Shown: positions 6,573-12,911, counted from the first letter of the stretch. The stretch: DNA of 13,026 nucleotides from an uncultured Oscillospiraceae bacterium (GCA_934573945.1 CAKTMQ010000039.1:1-13026); one strand, 5' to 3'. Notes: generated by a model from the sequence alone, not told the origin. A program made the numbers and translations.

Positions 6573-6595
6573 AAAACGTGCCGCCGACACGTTTT
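6573..6595. repeat. Hairpin between the two rpsI 3' end copies
   Basis: A perfect 8-base-pair inverted repeat, AAAACGTG (6573-6580) with CACGTTTT (6588-6595), 7-base loop, followed by CTTAA. It is terminator-like and sits in the roughly 130-base segment between the direct repeats. That segment also holds a GC-rich stretch (6540-6570) with self-complementary GCGGC/GCCGC. Confidence 0.5.
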
Positions 6596-6608
6596 CTTAA
6601 CGCCCCGA

Positions 6609-6638
6609 CAGTTCTCCAAGCGCTGAGTTTATACCGCT
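6609..6638 (+). repeat. Direct repeat, copy 2 (relic rpsI 3' end)
   Basis: This copy repeats the QFSKR-stop end of rpsI with one synonymous change in the 30-base core. The preceding GCCCCG can be aligned to the Ala-Pro codons GCACCG if one extra base is allowed. There is no rpsI body in front of it, so it is not a gene. It could be a relic attachment site or the remains of a local duplication. Confidence 0.85.
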
Positions 6639-6645
6639 TACCTGC

Positions 6646-6679
6646 AAAACGCCGGAAACCGCACGGTTTCCGGCGTTTT
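6646..6679. terminator. Long perfect hairpin, likely bidirectional terminator
   Basis: A perfect 15-base-pair stem (6646-6660 with 6665-6679) with a GCAC loop. It begins with AAAA and ends with TTTT, so it reads as an intrinsic terminator on both strands. It follows copy 2 of the rpsI end by seven bases, just where a native terminator would be. Confidence 0.75.
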
Positions 6680-6686
6680 CTCACCC

Positions 6687-6722
6687 TGAGGCAGTTCCGC
6701 ACAAGAGCGCGGAACTGCCTCA
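6687..6722. repeat. Perfect 14-base-pair hairpin
   Basis: 6687-6700 pairs with 6709-6722 around an 8-base loop. There is no T-run on either side, so a terminator role is doubtful. It is the second of three long perfect hairpins in a row. Confidence 0.6.
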
Positions 6723-6730
6723 AGGCAAAT

Positions 6731-6769
6731 ATAAGAGGAACGGGCTGCATTGCAGCCCGTTCCTCTTAT
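6731..6769 (-). terminator. Terminator of the zinc-ribbon gene
   Basis: A perfect 18-base-pair stem (6731-6748 with 6752-6769) with a 3-base loop, about 40 bases past the stop of the minus-strand gene. On the minus strand it ends in TCTTATATTT, giving a T-rich tail. It is the third hairpin of the row. Confidence 0.7.
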
Positions 6770-6811
6770 CGAGATACGTTAGATACATTTGCGGCGTCAT
6801 ACCGCAGTTGC

Positions 6812-8677
6812 TCACGCCAACGGCATACAGCCGGAGACCATGGGTGCTTCTACGTAGAATTGCGTTTCACTGAAATCCTTTACGGTATAGTAGATCATGC
6901 CGTCATAGATGAGCCAATAGAAGATCTCGGAATCTGGCTCCCGCACGACCTCTGCAGGCCCCTCCTCCGGCAGATGGTACAGAGGACCGCAGTTGCCGTG
7001 AGGCGCCATATGGGAGGCAATGTATACGATTCCGGTGGCCGCGTCGGTGATGTCCCATGACAGATAGCGCCACTCCTCAGGGATGCGGTACAGATCTGCT
7101 ATGCCCGAGTAGACACAGTTGAGCTCCGGTACGCTGTACTCCGTAATAGATCCCTCATCATCGCCGGATACGGTGACAACAAGGCTGCCGTTCTCGTTTA
7201 TGAGATGGGCGCTCGAGGAAAGCGGCAGACTGCCGACCACGGTGTCAGGCGTTTCAGCATCTGCATAGTGCAGTGTGGTCTCATTGCCGTCACTGAGCAG
7301 GTAATATACGCCGCTGTCGGTAAGCAAGACACTCTGCGCGGGGACGTTTTCCAGCAGATAACGGCCGTCGGCTGTGACAACGGAGCAGCTGCCCTCGTCG
7401 TCACACCCCAGAATGAGGGAGCCGTTGGAGTCCCAACTATGCGGTGTAGCTATGGTTTTTACAATGCTGCCCTGCAGATCATAAACCGTGACCATACCCA
7501 TCCGCTCATAGCTGGTATAGGACTGCACATAGATCAGCTGTCCGTCCGCCTTCGGAATGCCCTCTCCCTGCGGTATGGTAAAGAGGGTCTCGGCGGTCTC
7601 TGTACTTAAATCGATCCGCACCACCACTGTTTCTCTGTCCTCGACGGGCTGTTCCGTTTGCCCCAGCAGGTAGAAGCTCCCGTCGCAGAATGTGTATGCA
7701 GGGGCGGAGGGGAAGATCGTGTTCTCCGGTGCACGGCAGATCAGCTGCTTCTGACCGTCCACAAAGCGGTAGAAGGCTGTATTGTCCGCCGCATACACCA
7801 CATCGTCCACGCGCAGGAATGTAGCCTCCAATTCCAGATCCACATCTTCCGGTACATACAGCTCAGCCAGCGCGGCCAGCTCCTCAGGCGCGAGGCAGGT
7901 GATCCGGTTTCCGTCCTGCACTGTGATGACCGTACCGGAAATACCCTGCCAGCCGTTGCGCTCCATATAGTCCCGGCATTCCTGCGTGCCCGACATGGCG
8001 TCCACTTCCGTCAGGCCGTCGCTGTCCAGCTGCAGGACGCTGAGATAGAGGTCGGAGTCGTTGATGGTAAACTGCACGGCAAGACCGGCGTAGCCCTCCA
8101 GCGCCGCCAGATCCATGTCATCGATGTATATGCCGGAGTCGTCGTCTGCCTCATAGCTGTGCATCTGCCACAGTGTTACCTCCCCGTCAATGACGGCGTA
8201 CAGCAGGCACTGCGCCTGCTTTCCCCAGTCGCCGAAAATGGTGATCGCCATCTCCGTCCAGCCGTCGTTGTCGAAGTCGGAGAGATAGTAGCGGATCTTT
8301 TCGGTGGAAAAGATGTGATCATCATTCCGCAGTTCGGGCACACACTCGTCCACCCAGGCCTTGCTCTCGGCGTATTGTGCCAGCAGCTGGGCATTCTGCG
8401 TATCCTTCTTGTCGAGCAGGACTTCCAGCACCAGAACGCCTACCAGCAGCACGGCCAGAATGACAGCGATGATGAGAAGGATCTTTTTCACTTTCTTTTT
8501 CTTTGGCTTTGCCGGCGCCGTCGGCATGGCGGAAGCCTGCCGTGGCGATGCGGCATCAGCCAGTGCCGTCGGCGTGGCCGGTACGACGGTGCGGTCTGTC
8601 ATATCCGGGATAGGGCTTCCGCAGTTGGTGCAGAAGCGGCTGCCCGTCAGCTCTTCCCCACAATATTGACATTTCAT
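6812..8677 (-). CDS. Zinc-ribbon single-pass membrane protein with a large extracytoplasmic domain
   Basis: A 621-residue protein of unknown function. It starts with a zinc ribbon (C3-x2-C6, C16-x2-C19), then a Pro/Ala/Thr-rich linker and a Lys-rich patch, then one membrane segment (about residues 66-88). The rest, about 530 residues, should lie outside the membrane with the ribbon in the cytoplasm. Residues 134-142 (DFDNDGWTE) resemble a calcium-binding D-x-D-x-D-G loop as in FG-GAP or EF-hand-like repeats. From about residue 290 on there are repeated beta-strand and Gly/Asp-turn patterns ('AFYRFVDGQKQLICRAP', 'GSFYLLGQTEQ', 'GIVYIASHMAP') that suggest a beta-propeller-like fold of the DUF5050 kind; this is inference. 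AAGGAG precedes ATG 8677. It is a single-gene unit between its own promoter and terminator. Confidence 0.8.
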   Translation of the reverse strand: MKCQYCGEELTGSRFCTNCGSPIPDMTDRTVVPATPTALADAASPRQASAMPTAPAKPKKKKVKKILLIIAVILAVLLVGVLVLEVLLDKKDTQNAQLLAQYAESKAWVDECVPELRNDDHIFSTEKIRYYLSDFDNDGWTEMAITIFGDWGKQAQCLLYAVIDGEVTLWQMHSYEADDDSGIYIDDMDLAALEGYAGLAVQFTINDSDLYLSVLQLDSDGLTEVDAMSGTQECRDYMERNGWQGISGTVITVQDGNRITCLAPEELAALAELYVPEDVDLELEATFLRVDDVVYAADNTAFYRFVDGQKQLICRAPENTIFPSAPAYTFCDGSFYLLGQTEQPVEDRETVVVRIDLSTETAETLFTIPQGEGIPKADGQLIYVQSYTSYERMGMVTVYDLQGSIVKTIATPHSWDSNGSLILGCDDEGSCSVVTADGRYLLENVPAQSVLLTDSGVYYLLSDGNETTLHYADAETPDTVVGSLPLSSSAHLINENGSLVVTVSGDDEGSITEYSVPELNCVYSGIADLYRIPEEWRYLSWDITDAATGIVYIASHMAPHGNCGPLYHLPEEGPAEVVREPDSEIFYWLIYDGMIYYTVKDFSETQFYVEAPMVSGCMPLA

Positions 8678-8726
8678 GATGTGTTCTCCTTTTCTCTCTT
8701 GCTCTTGTGCCGGGGCTCATAGAAAC

Positions 8727-8755
8727 ATTGTATCTTTCCTGCGGCTTATTTACAA
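8727..8755 (-). promoter_or_regulatory. Promoter of the zinc-ribbon gene
   Basis: On the minus strand TTGTAA (8750-8755), a 17-base spacer and TACAAT (8727-8732). This is a good sigma-A-type match about 50 bases before the start codon. Confidence 0.6.
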
Positions 8756-8835
8756 GAGAAAAAATGCCTGACCGCGAAAAATCATACAGCGTCCCGGTAG
8801 AAAGAAGCCCGCTGTGTTCCCCTGCAAAAAGACGA

Positions 8836-8864
8836 TTTACAAACGGCGGCATTTCTGGTACGAT
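8836..8864 (+). promoter_or_regulatory. Promoter of the nitrilase-trmH operon
   Basis: TTTACA (8836-8841), a 17-base spacer and TACGAT (8859-8864) with an extended TGG just upstream of the -10. The transcript would start near 8871, shortly before the AAGGAGG ribosome binding site at 8881-8887. Confidence 0.6.
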
Positions 8865-8897
8865 AGCCCTACACTTGCACAAGGAGGTTCTTCCGCC

Positions 8898-9827
8898 ATG
8901 AAAGATCTGCAAAAGAAGCTGCGTGTGGCGCTGGTACAGGCCACGCCCGTGATGTTCAACAAGGATGCCACTATCGACAAAGTATGCGCTCAGATCCGGG
9001 AGGCCGGGAAAAACGGCGCGGAGCTGATCGTGTTCCCCGAGTCGCTGATCCCCTGCTATCCCTATGGCCTGACCTACGGCTTCACCGTGGGCAGCCGCAC
9101 GGAGTCCTGCAGGGATGACTGGAAGATCTATTACGATAACGCGGTGCTGTGCCCCAGCGAGGATACGGAGCGCATCGGCACGGCGGCAAAGGAGGCCGGG
9201 GCGTATGTCTCCATCGGCTATACCGAGCGGGGGCGCAGCAACGGCACGCTCTACTGCGCCAACATGATCTTCGGGCCGAACGGGCGGTTGCTGTGCAACC
9301 ACCGCAAGCTCAAGCCCACCGGCGCCGAGCGCATCATCTGGGGCGACGCGGATCGGGATTACTTCCCGGTGGTGGATTCCCCCTGGGGCACCATGGGCGC
9401 CCTGATCTGCTGGGAGAACTATATGCCGCTGGCGCGTGCCGCGCTGTACCAGAAGGGCGTCAGCCTCTATCTGTGCCCCAACACCAACAACAACCCGGAG
9501 TGGCATGACACCATCAGGCACATCGCCATCGAGGGCAAGTGCTTTGTGTTCCATGTCAACCAGTTCTTCGTCCGGGATATGTACCCCACGGACTACCATG
9601 GCCCTGCCGCGGAGGAGATCGCCCGGCTGCCCCAGGCACCCTGCAGCGGCGGCAGCGCCGTCATCGATCCCTATGGCCACTATGTCACCGAACCGGTGTG
9701 GGACTGTGAGACCATCATCTATGCCGACATCGATCCGGACGAGGCGGCGCGTGCCCGCATGGAGTTTGACCCCTGCGGCCATTATGCCCGTCCGGACGTG
9801 ACCGAGCTGATCCTTCACGAAAAATAA
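8898..9827 (+). CDS. Nitrilase (carbon-nitrogen hydrolase family)
   Basis: A 309-residue enzyme of the nitrilase superfamily, most like true nitrilases, which hydrolyse R-CN to the acid and ammonia. The catalytic triad is visible: E48 in 'LIVFPESLIP', K137 in 'NHRKLKPTGAE' and C171 in 'GALICWENYMPLARAALY'. The CWENYMPLAR form is the signature of the nitrilase branch rather than of amidases or carbamoylases. 'NNNPEWHDTIRHIAIEGKCF' is also typical. Length is near the family's lower range, with no long C-terminal tail. The frame opens earlier, but ATG 8898 is chosen for its AAGGAGG and the usual N-terminus. The natural substrate cannot be told from sequence; cyanide dihydratase is a less likely alternative. 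trmH-like follows 22 bases downstream. Confidence 0.88.
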   Translation: MKDLQKKLRVALVQATPVMFNKDATIDKVCAQIREAGKNGAELIVFPESLIPCYPYGLTYGFTVGSRTESCRDDWKIYYDNAVLCPSEDTERIGTAAKEAGAYVSIGYTERGRSNGTLYCANMIFGPNGRLLCNHRKLKPTGAERIIWGDADRDYFPVVDSPWGTMGALICWENYMPLARAALYQKGVSLYLCPNTNNNPEWHDTIRHIAIEGKCFVFHVNQFFVRDMYPTDYHGPAAEEIARLPQAPCSGGSAVIDPYGHYVTEPVWDCETIIYADIDPDEAARARMEFDPCGHYARPDVTELILHEK

Positions 9828-9849
9828 GCACAGAGAGGAAGAAACTGCC

Positions 9850-10674
9850 ATGGAGCTGTGGGAGATCACGGACTTTAACGCACCGGAGCTGGACGTATAC
9901 GCCCGCCTGACGGAGAACCAGCTGGTAAACCGCGCCGATCCGGCGCACGGGCTTTTCATCGCGGAAAGCCCGTTGGTGATCGGTCGGGCGCTGGACGCGG
10001 GCTGTGAGCCGGTGTCTTTCCTGATGGAGAGCCGCCACCTGGAGGGAAAGGCGCGGGAGCTGCTGGCGCGTTGCCCGGCGCACATCCCGGTCTATGCTGC
10101 ACCCCTGGAGGTGCTGGAGCAGCTGACGGGCTTCAAGCTGACCCGCGGTATGCTGTGCGCCATGCGCCGTCCGGCACTGCCCTCGCTGGAGGCGGTATGC
10201 ACCGGCGCCCGCCGGGTGGCAGTGCTGGAGAACGTGATGAACCCCACCAATATCGGCGCCATTTTCCGCAGCGCCGCCGCGCTGAATATGGACGCGGTGC
10301 TGCTCACCGCCGCCGGCAGCGACCCCCTGTACCGCCGTGCGGTGCGGGTCAGCATGGGCACCGTGTTCCAGATCCCCTGGACGTATTTCCCGGAAAATGC
10401 CCCCTGGCCGGAGACGGGCATGGCGCTGCTGCGGAGTATGGGCTTCAAGACCGCCGCCATGGCGCTGCGCGACGATTCTCTGACCATCGACGATCCCCGA
10501 CTGCTGGCGGAGGAAAAGCTGGCGGTGGTGCTGGGTACGGAGGGGGACGGCCTTGCCGGCGCTACCATCGCCAGCTGCGACTACACGGTGCGCATCCCCA
10601 TGACCCATGGGGTGGACTCCCTGAACGTGGCGGCGGCCAGCGCCGTGGCCTTCTACCAGCTGGGCAAGCGGTAA
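9850..10674 (+). CDS. SpoU/TrmH-family RNA 2'-O-methyltransferase
   Basis: A 274-residue SPOUT-class methyltransferase that should transfer methyl from S-adenosylmethionine to a ribose 2'-O in rRNA or tRNA. An N-terminal substrate-binding region (about residues 20-105) precedes the knotted catalytic domain. Motif 1 is 'NVMNPTNIGAIFRSAAAL' (128-145, with R140 the expected catalytic Arg), motif 2 'LGTEGDGL' (228-235) and motif 3 'IPMTHGVDSLNVAAASAVAF' (249-268). The layout matches RlmB/TrmH-like proteins of Bacillota whose targets are mostly unassigned. GAGAGGAAG precedes ATG 9850. It is probably co-transcribed with the nitrilase and ended by the palindrome at 10693-10721. Confidence 0.92.
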   Translation: MELWEITDFNAPELDVYARLTENQLVNRADPAHGLFIAESPLVIGRALDAGCEPVSFLMESRHLEGKARELLARCPAHIPVYAAPLEVLEQLTGFKLTRGMLCAMRRPALPSLEAVCTGARRVAVLENVMNPTNIGAIFRSAAALNMDAVLLTAAGSDPLYRRAVRVSMGTVFQIPWTYFPENAPWPETGMALLRSMGFKTAAMALRDDSLTIDDPRLLAEEKLAVVLGTEGDGLAGATIASCDYTVRIPMTHGVDSLNVAAASAVAFYQLGKR

Positions 10675-10692
10675 GAAAATGTCACAGAAGCA

Positions 10693-10721
10693 AAAAGAGA
10701 CGGACGCAGTCCGTCTCTTTT
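10693..10721. terminator. Palindrome copy 1, terminator of the trmH-like gene
   Basis: A perfect 13-base-pair stem, AAAAGAGACGGAC with its complement, around a GCA loop. It starts 18 bases after the trmH-like stop and ends in CTCTTTT. An identical 29-base copy lies at 10922-10950. Confidence 0.8.
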
Positions 10722-10920
10722 GAGACTGTCGAAAAACCTGCGGTTTTTCCGACAAAGGGTTTGCAGTCTGCTGCGCGCATAATCTGTTCGTCACAGACGA
10801 ACAAATTCCACACTTGCAGCCTGAGAAGTATTTTCTCTCACGCACATGTCGCGAGAGAAAATAATTTGAAATTTTTGCCGCTTGCGAGCGGCAAACTCTG
10901 CGAGGCTTTTTTGACACGCT
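10722..10920. repeat. Hairpin-rich segment bracketed by identical palindromes
   Basis: These roughly 200 bases hold no credible gene. Near its ends are imperfect inverted repeats, TGTCGAAAAA (10727-10736) and TTTTTTGACA (10907-10916). Inside are further hairpins in series. One is a GTCG-AAAACC stem at about 10728-10753. A perfect 8-base-pair stem has arms TGTTCGTC and GACGAACA near 10788-10806. A 10-base-pair stem has arms ATTTTCTCTC and GAGAGAAAAT near 10832-10864. A 7-base-pair stem has arms TGCCGCT and AGCGGCA near 10876-10893. A small non-autonomous mobile element or a repeat family is plausible; a structured RNA is the alternative. Confidence 0.5.
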
Positions 10921-10921
10921 G

Positions 10922-10950
10922 AAAAGAGACGGACGCAGTCCGTCTCTTTT
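10922..10950. terminator. Palindrome copy 2, terminator of the DUF11 gene
   Basis: An exact copy of the palindrome at 10693-10721; here the stem extends two more pairs (10920-10952). On the minus strand it lies 22 bases after the stop of the DUF11 gene and ends in TCTCTTTTCA, so it can end that message. Confidence 0.8.
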
Positions 10951-10972
10951 CAATTCAGAGTGTCGCTTTTTG

Positions 10973-11827
10973 TCACACCGTCCCCTGGATGACCAGGTTG
11001 GATACGCCGGGATCCGTGGTATACACACCGGTGGCGGCGTTCTGGGTATAGGCGGCAGCAGGCACCGTCAGCATCCCGGTCACTGTGGCGAAGGCGCCGG
11101 TGGCCGCGTCGTAGGTGTAGTGGACGCCCTCCGTCCAGGCCACACCGTTGAACGTGACCGTCAGATCGCGGAGGATGGGGTCGAAGGTGTCGGTGATCAC
11201 CAGCTCGTCGCCGGCGTCGGCGGCAGTGTTGCCCCGGTTGAGCAGCGTCAGGGTGTAGGTCAGCGTTCCGTTCTCCACCACAGTGGCAGGGCAGATGCTC
11301 TTGCTGATGGCCAGCTGCGGCGCCGTGGAGGCATTGATGGTCTCCGTAACGGTCACGCCGGTCATCAGACCGTCGCCGGTGATGACGGCGGTGTTGGTGA
11401 TGCTGTCCTCCACGCCCAGCGGCGCGTACTCGTTGACCACGGTGGAATAGACCAGCATGGCATTGCCGCCGGCGGGCACAGTGATGCCGGTGATGGTCAG
11501 CGGCGCGGTGTCGGTCACGGCAGGCGCGGTCTGCTGCGCACCGTTGACGTAGTACAGCAGCGATCCTGCCGCGTAGGTCAGGGGATACAGGGTGCCTGCG
11601 CCGAAAGTATAGCGCCCCAGATCGTCGGTGACGGTCAGCCCGGTAAAAGGCGTGGTGCCGGAATTGATGAGCGAGATGGTAAAGGCCTTGGTGCTGCCGC
11701 CCATATAGGTGTCGTCAGCGGCGGCCTTGGTCGCCGTCAGTACCTCCACCAGCTCCCCCACCGCCACGTTGGAGAGTGTGGTGATGCCGTTGTAGGACAA
11801 AGCCGCCTGATTGGTAATGGTTGCCAT
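10973..11827 (-). CDS. DUF11-type repeat protein without a signal peptide
   Basis: A 284-residue, Thr/Val/Gly-rich, almost cysteine-free beta protein (only C179). Two units resembling the DUF11/TIGR01451 immunoglobulin-like repeat are visible. The first, about residues 30-155, has 'TKAFTISLINSGTTPFTGLT' and 'VTDDLG'. The second, about 170-284, has 'LTYTLTLLNRGNTAADAGDE' and 'LVITDTFDPILRDLTV'. Such repeats are usually found in cell-surface proteins. This one starts directly with 'MATITNQAALSYNG' and shows no signal peptide, membrane anchor or sortase motif. The frame is open further upstream, but ATG 11827 has AGGAGG at ideal spacing, and the upstream residues lie across a long inverted repeat. 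One inferred possibility is a spore-surface protein made in the mother cell, which would not need export. Confidence 0.8.
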   Translation of the reverse strand: MATITNQAALSYNGITTLSNVAVGELVEVLTATKAAADDTYMGGSTKAFTISLINSGTTPFTGLTVTDDLGRYTFGAGTLYPLTYAAGSLLYYVNGAQQTAPAVTDTAPLTITGITVPAGGNAMLVYSTVVNEYAPLGVEDSITNTAVITGDGLMTGVTVTETINASTAPQLAISKSICPATVVENGTLTYTLTLLNRGNTAADAGDELVITDTFDPILRDLTVTFNGVAWTEGVHYTYDAATGAFATVTGMLTVPAAAYTQNAATGVYTTDPGVSNLVIQGTV

Positions 11828-11870
11828 GGCAAACCTCCTGAAAAGATCGGATTGCAGGCGAAGGCCGGAA

Positions 11871-11923
11871 AGAGCACACCGCCTGCGTTCCATTCTATGT
11901 GGAAGCCGCAGGCGGTGTGCTCT
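11871..11923 (-). terminator. Long inverted repeat between the DUF6472 and DUF11 genes
   Basis: A perfect 17-base-pair stem (11871-11887 with 11907-11923) encloses a smaller TTCCA/TGGAA stem. After two or three unpaired bases the outer CCGG arms at about 11864 and 11925 can pair too. On the minus strand it follows the DUF6472 stop by about 36 bases and is followed by TTTCC. It may be that gene's terminator, or a leader structure of the DUF11 gene, whose start is about 44 bases on. Confidence 0.55.
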
Positions 11924-11959
11924 GCCGGACGCGGAAAGGGAATGTCCGCGCCGGGAATT

Positions 11960-12130
11960 TTATTGTTTTCGTGCGGTGCGATAGTCGTCTCCCGGCCGCC
12001 AATAGGGACATGCGTCGGCGCTGCGGGAGAGAAAACGCACCATCTCGTCCTCATCCAGATCCATCTCACAGATGTAGTCGTCATAGGCCTCGTCGTAGCT
12101 GTAGAATGCGCAGCTTTCGCATTTGCCCAC
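11960..12130 (-). CDS. Small DUF6472 family protein
   Basis: A 56-residue acidic protein with four cysteines. 'GKCESCAFYSYDEAYDDYIC' opens it, and 'EMDLDEDEMVRFLS', 'ACPYWRPGDDY' and 'RTARKQ' follow. This is the pattern I recognise as DUF6472, a family of clostridial proteins of unknown function. The Cys spacing (CxxC, then two single Cys) suggests metal binding, which is inference. A GTG at 12154 would give eight more residues. It lies within three bases of a good TATAAT -10 and upstream of the expected transcription start, so GTG 12130 is preferred; it has GAGAGGGGG upstream. The gene lies 57 bases after the SSB-like gene on the same strand but seems to have its own promoter. Confidence 0.8.
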   Translation of the reverse strand: MGKCESCAFYSYDEAYDDYICEMDLDEDEMVRFLSRSADACPYWRPGDDYRTARKQ

Positions 12131-12156
12131 GGTGCGCCGCCCCCTCTCTGGCACTT

Positions 12157-12186
12157 ATTATACGGCGGAGCGGGGCAGTGCGTCAA
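12157..12186 (-). promoter_or_regulatory. Promoter of the DUF6472 gene
   Basis: On the minus strand TTGACG (12181-12186), an 18-base spacer and a perfect TATAAT (12157-12162). It lies between the SSB-like stop codon and the DUF6472 gene and helps choose the start codon of the latter. Confidence 0.65.
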
Positions 12187-12187
12187 G

Positions 12188-12802
12188 CTAAAAGAGAAAC
12201 TCCTCCGCCAGCGCCGGACGCATGACCGATACCTCGTAGGCCACCCGTTCCGTGGACACGCCGTCCTCCGTTTTCGTGTATGTACGGCTCTGCACCCGCC
12301 CCTCGATGGTCAGCCGGTCACCGGTGTTCATGGCGGCCGCCTGCTGCGCCACCGCGCCCCAAGCGATGCAGGGCAGATAGTCTGCCCGGCCGTACCGCCG
12401 GTTCACCGCCAGGATAATGTCGCAGATGTCCCGTCCCAGCGGTGTGCGCCGCAGCACCGGCGGCTTGCACAGAATGCCGGAGAGCTGGATCAGGTTGAAG
12501 GGCGTCTCTCCGCCCGGCTCCAGCACATGGGCGAATACGGAGATCACCAGCCGACTGCCCTGTCCGCTCTTGTTGTTGAAGGAACGCAGCTGCCCCCGTA
12601 CCGTCACCGTGTCGCCGACCGCCAGCGGCACGGCCGCCAGCTGCGTCTGGGAGACGATGACCGTCAGCTTGTCCGCAAGTCCGCTGAGCCGCTCCACCGC
12701 CAGTGTGAATTTGTAGAAGGACAGCCCGTGGTTGGCGTGGCTCAGTACCGGGGCGCTGTCCACCGTGCCGCACAGCTGTACGCAGTTGAAATTGTTGTCC
12801 AT
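12188..12802 (-). CDS. SSB-like protein with two OB folds
   Basis: A 204-residue protein made of two single-stranded-DNA-binding (OB-fold) units. The first spans about residues 5-95 ('NCVQLCGTVDSAPVLSH', 'LSFYKFTLAVERLSG', 'GDTVTVRGQLRSF'). The second spans about 103-195 ('NLIQLSGILCKPPVLRRTPL', 'CDIILAVNRRYGRADYLPCI', 'GDRLTIEGRVQSRTY'). The second is the more canonical SSB type, with 'DYLPCIAWG' in place of the usual D-[FY]-[IL]-x-[CV]-x-W. The C-terminus (LAEEFLF) is acidic then hydrophobic, somewhat like the SSB partner-binding tip. Bacterial SSB usually has one OB fold and forms tetramers, so this is probably an accessory SSB rather than the replicative one. ATG 12802 has GAGGTGG upstream; longer frames add residues foreign to the family. 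Confidence 0.82.
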   Translation of the reverse strand: MDNNFNCVQLCGTVDSAPVLSHANHGLSFYKFTLAVERLSGLADKLTVIVSQTQLAAVPLAVGDTVTVRGQLRSFNNKSGQGSRLVISVFAHVLEPGGETPFNLIQLSGILCKPPVLRRTPLGRDICDIILAVNRRYGRADYLPCIAWGAVAQQAAAMNTGDRLTIEGRVQSRTYTKTEDGVSTERVAYEVSVMRPALAEEFLF

Positions 12803-12860
12803 GCAGTCCACCTCGTTTGTTGATATGCCACAGCCTATGCGCCGCCGGAGAAGAATATGC

Positions 12861-12889
12861 TTTTCAAACACCGGAGAATGTGTCATAAT
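12861..12889 (+). promoter_or_regulatory. Candidate promoter of the radical SAM gene
   Basis: TTTTCA (12861-12866), a 17-base spacer and CATAAT (12884-12889) with an extended TGT upstream. The -35 is weak, but the extended -10 compensates. AAAGGAG follows just before the start codon. Confidence 0.45.
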
Positions 12890-12911
12890 AGCGGCAAAGG
12901 AGTGATGACCG

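Noticed and set aside
6482..6608. A remaining mobile element between the rpsI end copies
   Set aside because: The segment is about 130 bases with no integrase or any gene, so only a relic can be proposed.
6578..7060. Open plus-strand frame of 160 codons after rpsI
   Set aside because: It runs through three perfect hairpins and into the antisense of the zinc-ribbon gene. The translation has no recognisable features, and GC-rich palindromes readily leave frames open.
7658..8722. Open plus-strand frame of 354 codons
   Set aside because: Antisense to the zinc-ribbon membrane protein, whose cysteines, membrane segment and start site are all coherent.
8556..10085. Open minus-strand frame of 509 codons
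   Set aside because: It lies antisense to the nitrilase and trmH-like genes, whose motifs are unmistakable. It reads into the zinc-ribbon gene in another frame, has low-complexity His/Gly/Ala/Arg-rich content and resembles no family.
10693..10950. CRISPR-like array from the repeated palindrome
   Set aside because: Only two copies about 229 bases apart, no regular spacers and no cas genes.
9715..11028. Open minus-strand frame of 437 codons
   Set aside because: It covers the trmH-like gene on the opposite strand and runs through both palindromes. No ribosome binding site or known domain.
10970..12823. Open plus-strand frame of 617 codons
   Set aside because: It is antisense to three recognised genes (DUF11, DUF6472 and SSB-like), runs through the long inverted repeat, and has the composition expected of the opposite strand of GC-rich genes.
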